NCBI GenBank assembly: GCA_018897875.1
Contig: JAHIKF010000164.1
Location: 1-5,275 of the forward strand
Length of the DNA stretch: 5,275 bases
Source: Pseudomonadota bacterium
Lineage (GTDB): Bacteria; Desulfobacterota; Desulfobaccia; Desulfobaccales; 0-14-0-80-60-11
Reading direction: 5' to 3'
In this document: positions 4,478-5,275 of the stretch, in pieces
Layout of the letters: each line of letters begins with the position of its first letter
Position numbering within the stretch: the first letter of the stretch is position 1
Program-made: the position numbers and the translations under genes
The notes under the pieces: generated by a model
What the model saw: the letters and a program-made list of their open reading frames with translations, nothing else
Database searches by the model: none
Told to the model about the DNA's origin: nothing

Positions 4478-4497
4478 CCACCTCCAAGGTTTTTTTT
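4478..4497 (-). promoter_or_regulatory. Repeated SD hairpin and A8 run before the 96-aa gene
   Basis: The mRNA reads A8 (4490-4497), then CCTTGGAGGTGG. Positions 4478-4490 are identical to 3850-3862. The inverted repeat is shorter here (ACCT-TGG-AGGT, 4 bp), so occlusion of GGAGG would be weaker. The A-run is a possible slippage tract, or an unstructured landing site for ribosomes. Confidence 0.4.
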
Positions 4498-4499
4498 GG

Positions 4500-4559
4500 T
4501 CAAAGGCACTCAAGCAGGGACACAAACAGTCGCTTGCGCCCCCTGTTCAATGCCTCCGG
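4500..4559 (-). repeat. Repeated peptide-coding segment, copy B (PEALNRG...)
   Basis: This is the second copy of the segment at 4117-4188, encoding PEALNRGRKR LFVSLLECL then TGA. The frame is open upstream only to a TAG near 4574. A TTG at 4565 could give a 21-residue peptide, with only a weak AGG upstream. As in copy A, a ribosome site and a good gene follow at once. A real small peptide, the worn 3' end of an older gene, or a by-product of a local duplication are all possible. Confidence 0.45.
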
Positions 4560-4846
4560 GTACAATCTTTTCTACCTATCCGCCAAACCTCATCGGGTGT
4601 CTCAGCAGGCTGGCTTCGTGTGGGTTCAAGTTGGTCATCTCGCTTGGGGTGCTGCGGCTCGGATCGTCTTGACTCCGGCTATCAGAAGGGGTCTCGGGGT
4701 TAAATCCTACATGGTTCCCGACTGGCCCCCAGGAGGAGTTCCTGGAAGTTAGGTGGCTTTTCCACCGCCCTTGCTGCTCTGCCCTTGGCCTCCATTCTCT
4801 TGGAGTGCTGCGCTTCGGGCTTTAGGTTGTCAAAGAACTGTGTTCA
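4560..4846 (-). other. GC-rich stretch without a convincing gene; short broken frames
   Basis: No ATG frame longer than 31 codons runs in the direction of the array. One frame is open from 4843 to a TAA at 4700 and reads FFDNLKPEAQHSKR-MEAKGRAARAVEKPP-NFQELLLG..., with a protein-like composition. Its only ATG is at 4795 (31 aa) and it lacks a good ribosome site. Two further frames (one ending MTNLNPHEAS..., stop 4576; one ending AETPDEVWRIG...) are open across the middle but have no credible start. Small inverted repeats occur at 4729-4745 (CCAGG/CCTGG) and 4752-4766 (GGTGG/CCACC). It may be an untranslated leader or a decayed gene. Confidence 0.4.
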
Positions 4847-4971
4847 TATATAAGTATTGCAACTGTCGTGCCTAAGTACTCAATATAACTCGCTATTTAC
4901 CATTTTTTTGACAGCGATAGCGTAGTGATATTGGTAAGTTACGCACATCGTAATTATTTAGTTGTTCACCT

Positions 4972-4994
4972 TATTACCTAACTACCAGGTAATA
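4972..4994. promoter_or_regulatory. Perfect 8-bp inverted repeat, operator-like
   Basis: TATTACCT and AGGTAATA are exact reverse complements separated by 7 nt. The centre-to-centre distance of 15 bp would place the half sites about one and a half helical turns apart. It includes two of the frequent TTAC/GTAA words. Binding by a repressor is inference. Confidence 0.4.
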
Positions 4995-5101
4995 CAATAA
5001 TTTGTACCCACCAAACTCACCTAACAACGCTACCATCTTTCGCAACTTATTGTGTAATGCGTAGTTAAAGTTACACGGTACAATTTACTTGTCGCATAAA
5101 C

Positions 5102-5121
5102 TGTCTAAAGACAATTAATTG
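5102..5121. promoter_or_regulatory. Adjacent palindromes in AT-rich region
   Basis: TGTCT-AA-AGACA (5102-5113) is a perfect inverted repeat, and it overlaps the 10-bp palindrome CAATTAATTG (5112-5121) by two bases. Palindromes of this size arise by chance fairly often in AT-rich DNA; the pairing and the location make a protein-binding site possible. Confidence 0.3.
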
Positions 5122-5185
5122 AACCAAGTAATAGTCGCACGATCTCTCGGTGTTACTTATGTAAAAGGACAAACTATACCACCAT

Positions 5186-5200
5186 CCCAACGTTATTGGG
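5186..5200 (+). promoter_or_regulatory. Small hairpin CCCAA/TTGGG
   Basis: CCCAA and TTGGG flank a 5-nt loop, just upstream of the AAGGA and TTG of the candidate rightward gene. If that gene is real, the hairpin would sit in its leader. No U-tract follows, so it is not a terminator. Confidence 0.25.
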
Positions 5201-5217
5201 AGTTATAAGGATATTAC

Positions 5218-5275
5218 TTGTGGGGAATCAGTAACGCCGTTCAGGCACTATTAATGTTACTATACGACATGGATA
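5218..5275 (+). CDS. Possible start of a rightward gene (TTG start, runs off window)
   Basis: A plus-strand frame opens at TTG 5218 with AAGGA six bases upstream (5207-5211) and stays open to the window end. It encodes (M)WGISNAVQALLMLLYDMD, hydrophobic in the middle and protein-like. A TAA lies four codons before the TTG, so no longer start exists. An in-frame ATG at 5254 is an alternative with a weak ribosome site. Only 19 codons are visible, so the call is tentative. If real, the AT-rich region is a divergent intergenic region. Confidence 0.25.
   Translation, partial: MWGISNAVQALLMLLYDMD

Larger units (their letters stand above)
4847..5275. other. AT-rich intergenic control region, no convincing gene
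   Basis: Base composition changes sharply from the GC-rich gene array to an AT-rich stretch, and all frames are short on both strands. By hand count, TTAC or GTAA occurs about 15 times in the final ~440 nt, roughly three times what composition predicts. Short palindromes lie at 4972-4994, 5102-5121 and 5186-5200. I find no strong paired -35/-10: a TTGACA at 4908-4913 (plus strand) and one at 4827-4832 (minus) lack a good -10 at 16-18 nt, and TATATT/TATATA words on the minus strand near 4885 and 4850 lack a good -35. Position suggests the upstream control region of the leftward array; an origin or a divergent promoter region is possible. Confidence 0.5.

Noticed and set aside
4124..4672. 182-codon plus-strand frame across 4124-4672
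   Set aside because: It is the longest frame on the plus strand here but runs antisense to a gene with a strong ribosome site, crosses both repeated segments and shows no recognisable domain.
4691..4725. tRNA T-arm-like word GGTTAAATCC and a nearby GGGTTCAAGT at 4622-4631
   Set aside because: Neither is set in a foldable cloverleaf; acceptor and anticodon arms are absent.
4908..4936. Sigma-70 promoter starting with TTGACA at 4908
   Set aside because: No acceptable -10 lies at 16-18 nt spacing; a TTGACA alone in AT-rich DNA is weak evidence.
4847..5275. parS centromere sites for the ParB-like protein
   Set aside because: I found no match to the common 16-bp palindrome of the TGTTNCACGTGAAACA type; a divergent site cannot be judged by eye.

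Overview
The window is a compact, leftward (minus-strand) array of mostly small genes. It is typical of an accessory element such as a prophage, phage early region or integrative/plasmid element. Two products are recognisable with confidence: a ParB-like N-terminal domain protein that runs off the left edge (1..508), and a DUF488-family protein (523..882). A third (2554..3222) resembles region 2 of sigma-70 factors but shows no region 4. The remaining leftward genes encode 57-144 residue proteins of unknown function, two of them cysteine-rich. GC-rich genes, strong AGGAGG-type ribosome sites and the style of the ParB and DUF488 proteins suggest a Gram-negative host, possibly Desulfobacterota/deltaproteobacterial. 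This is an impression from memory, not a demonstrated assignment. No integrase, capsid, terminase or replication protein lies inside the window, so phage and plasmid cannot be told apart.

Layout, in direction of transcription (right to left). 4847-5275 is an AT-rich, apparently non-coding stretch with several short palindromes and an unusual density of TTAC/GTAA. A weak candidate rightward gene begins near 5218. 4475-4846 is GC-rich and holds only very short or broken reading frames, including a peptide-encoding segment that recurs at 4117-4188. The gene array then runs 4184-4474 (96 aa), 3926-4099 (57 aa), 3532-3846 (104 aa, GTG start), 3301-3498 (65 aa), 2554-3222 (222 aa, sigma-like), 2072-2506 (144 aa), 1623-2015 (130 aa), 1441-1629 (62 aa), 1204-1389 (61 aa), 869-1207 (112 aa, Cys-rich), 523-882 (DUF488) and 1-508 (ParB-like). 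Almost every start has a good Shine-Dalgarno (SD) sequence. Gaps are short, or genes overlap (7 nt, ATGA and 14 nt overlaps), so much of this is probably one transcript with translational coupling.

The most unusual structure is between the genes. Three intergenic gaps carry copies of one element placed stop - hairpin - SD - start; two copies are identical over 30 nt and fold on the mRNA strand as GGGGCC-UUCG-GGCCCC, and the third is degenerate. Two other gaps carry a second GC-rich hairpin family. Two ribosome sites share an exact 13-nt sequence in which the SD lies in the loop or stem of a small hairpin. These suggest that expression of individual genes in the array is tuned at RNA level. 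A sigma-like protein and a Cys-motif ParB-like protein in the same array are candidate regulators. No complete known defence system, CRISPR array, RNA gene or insertion sequence was recognised.
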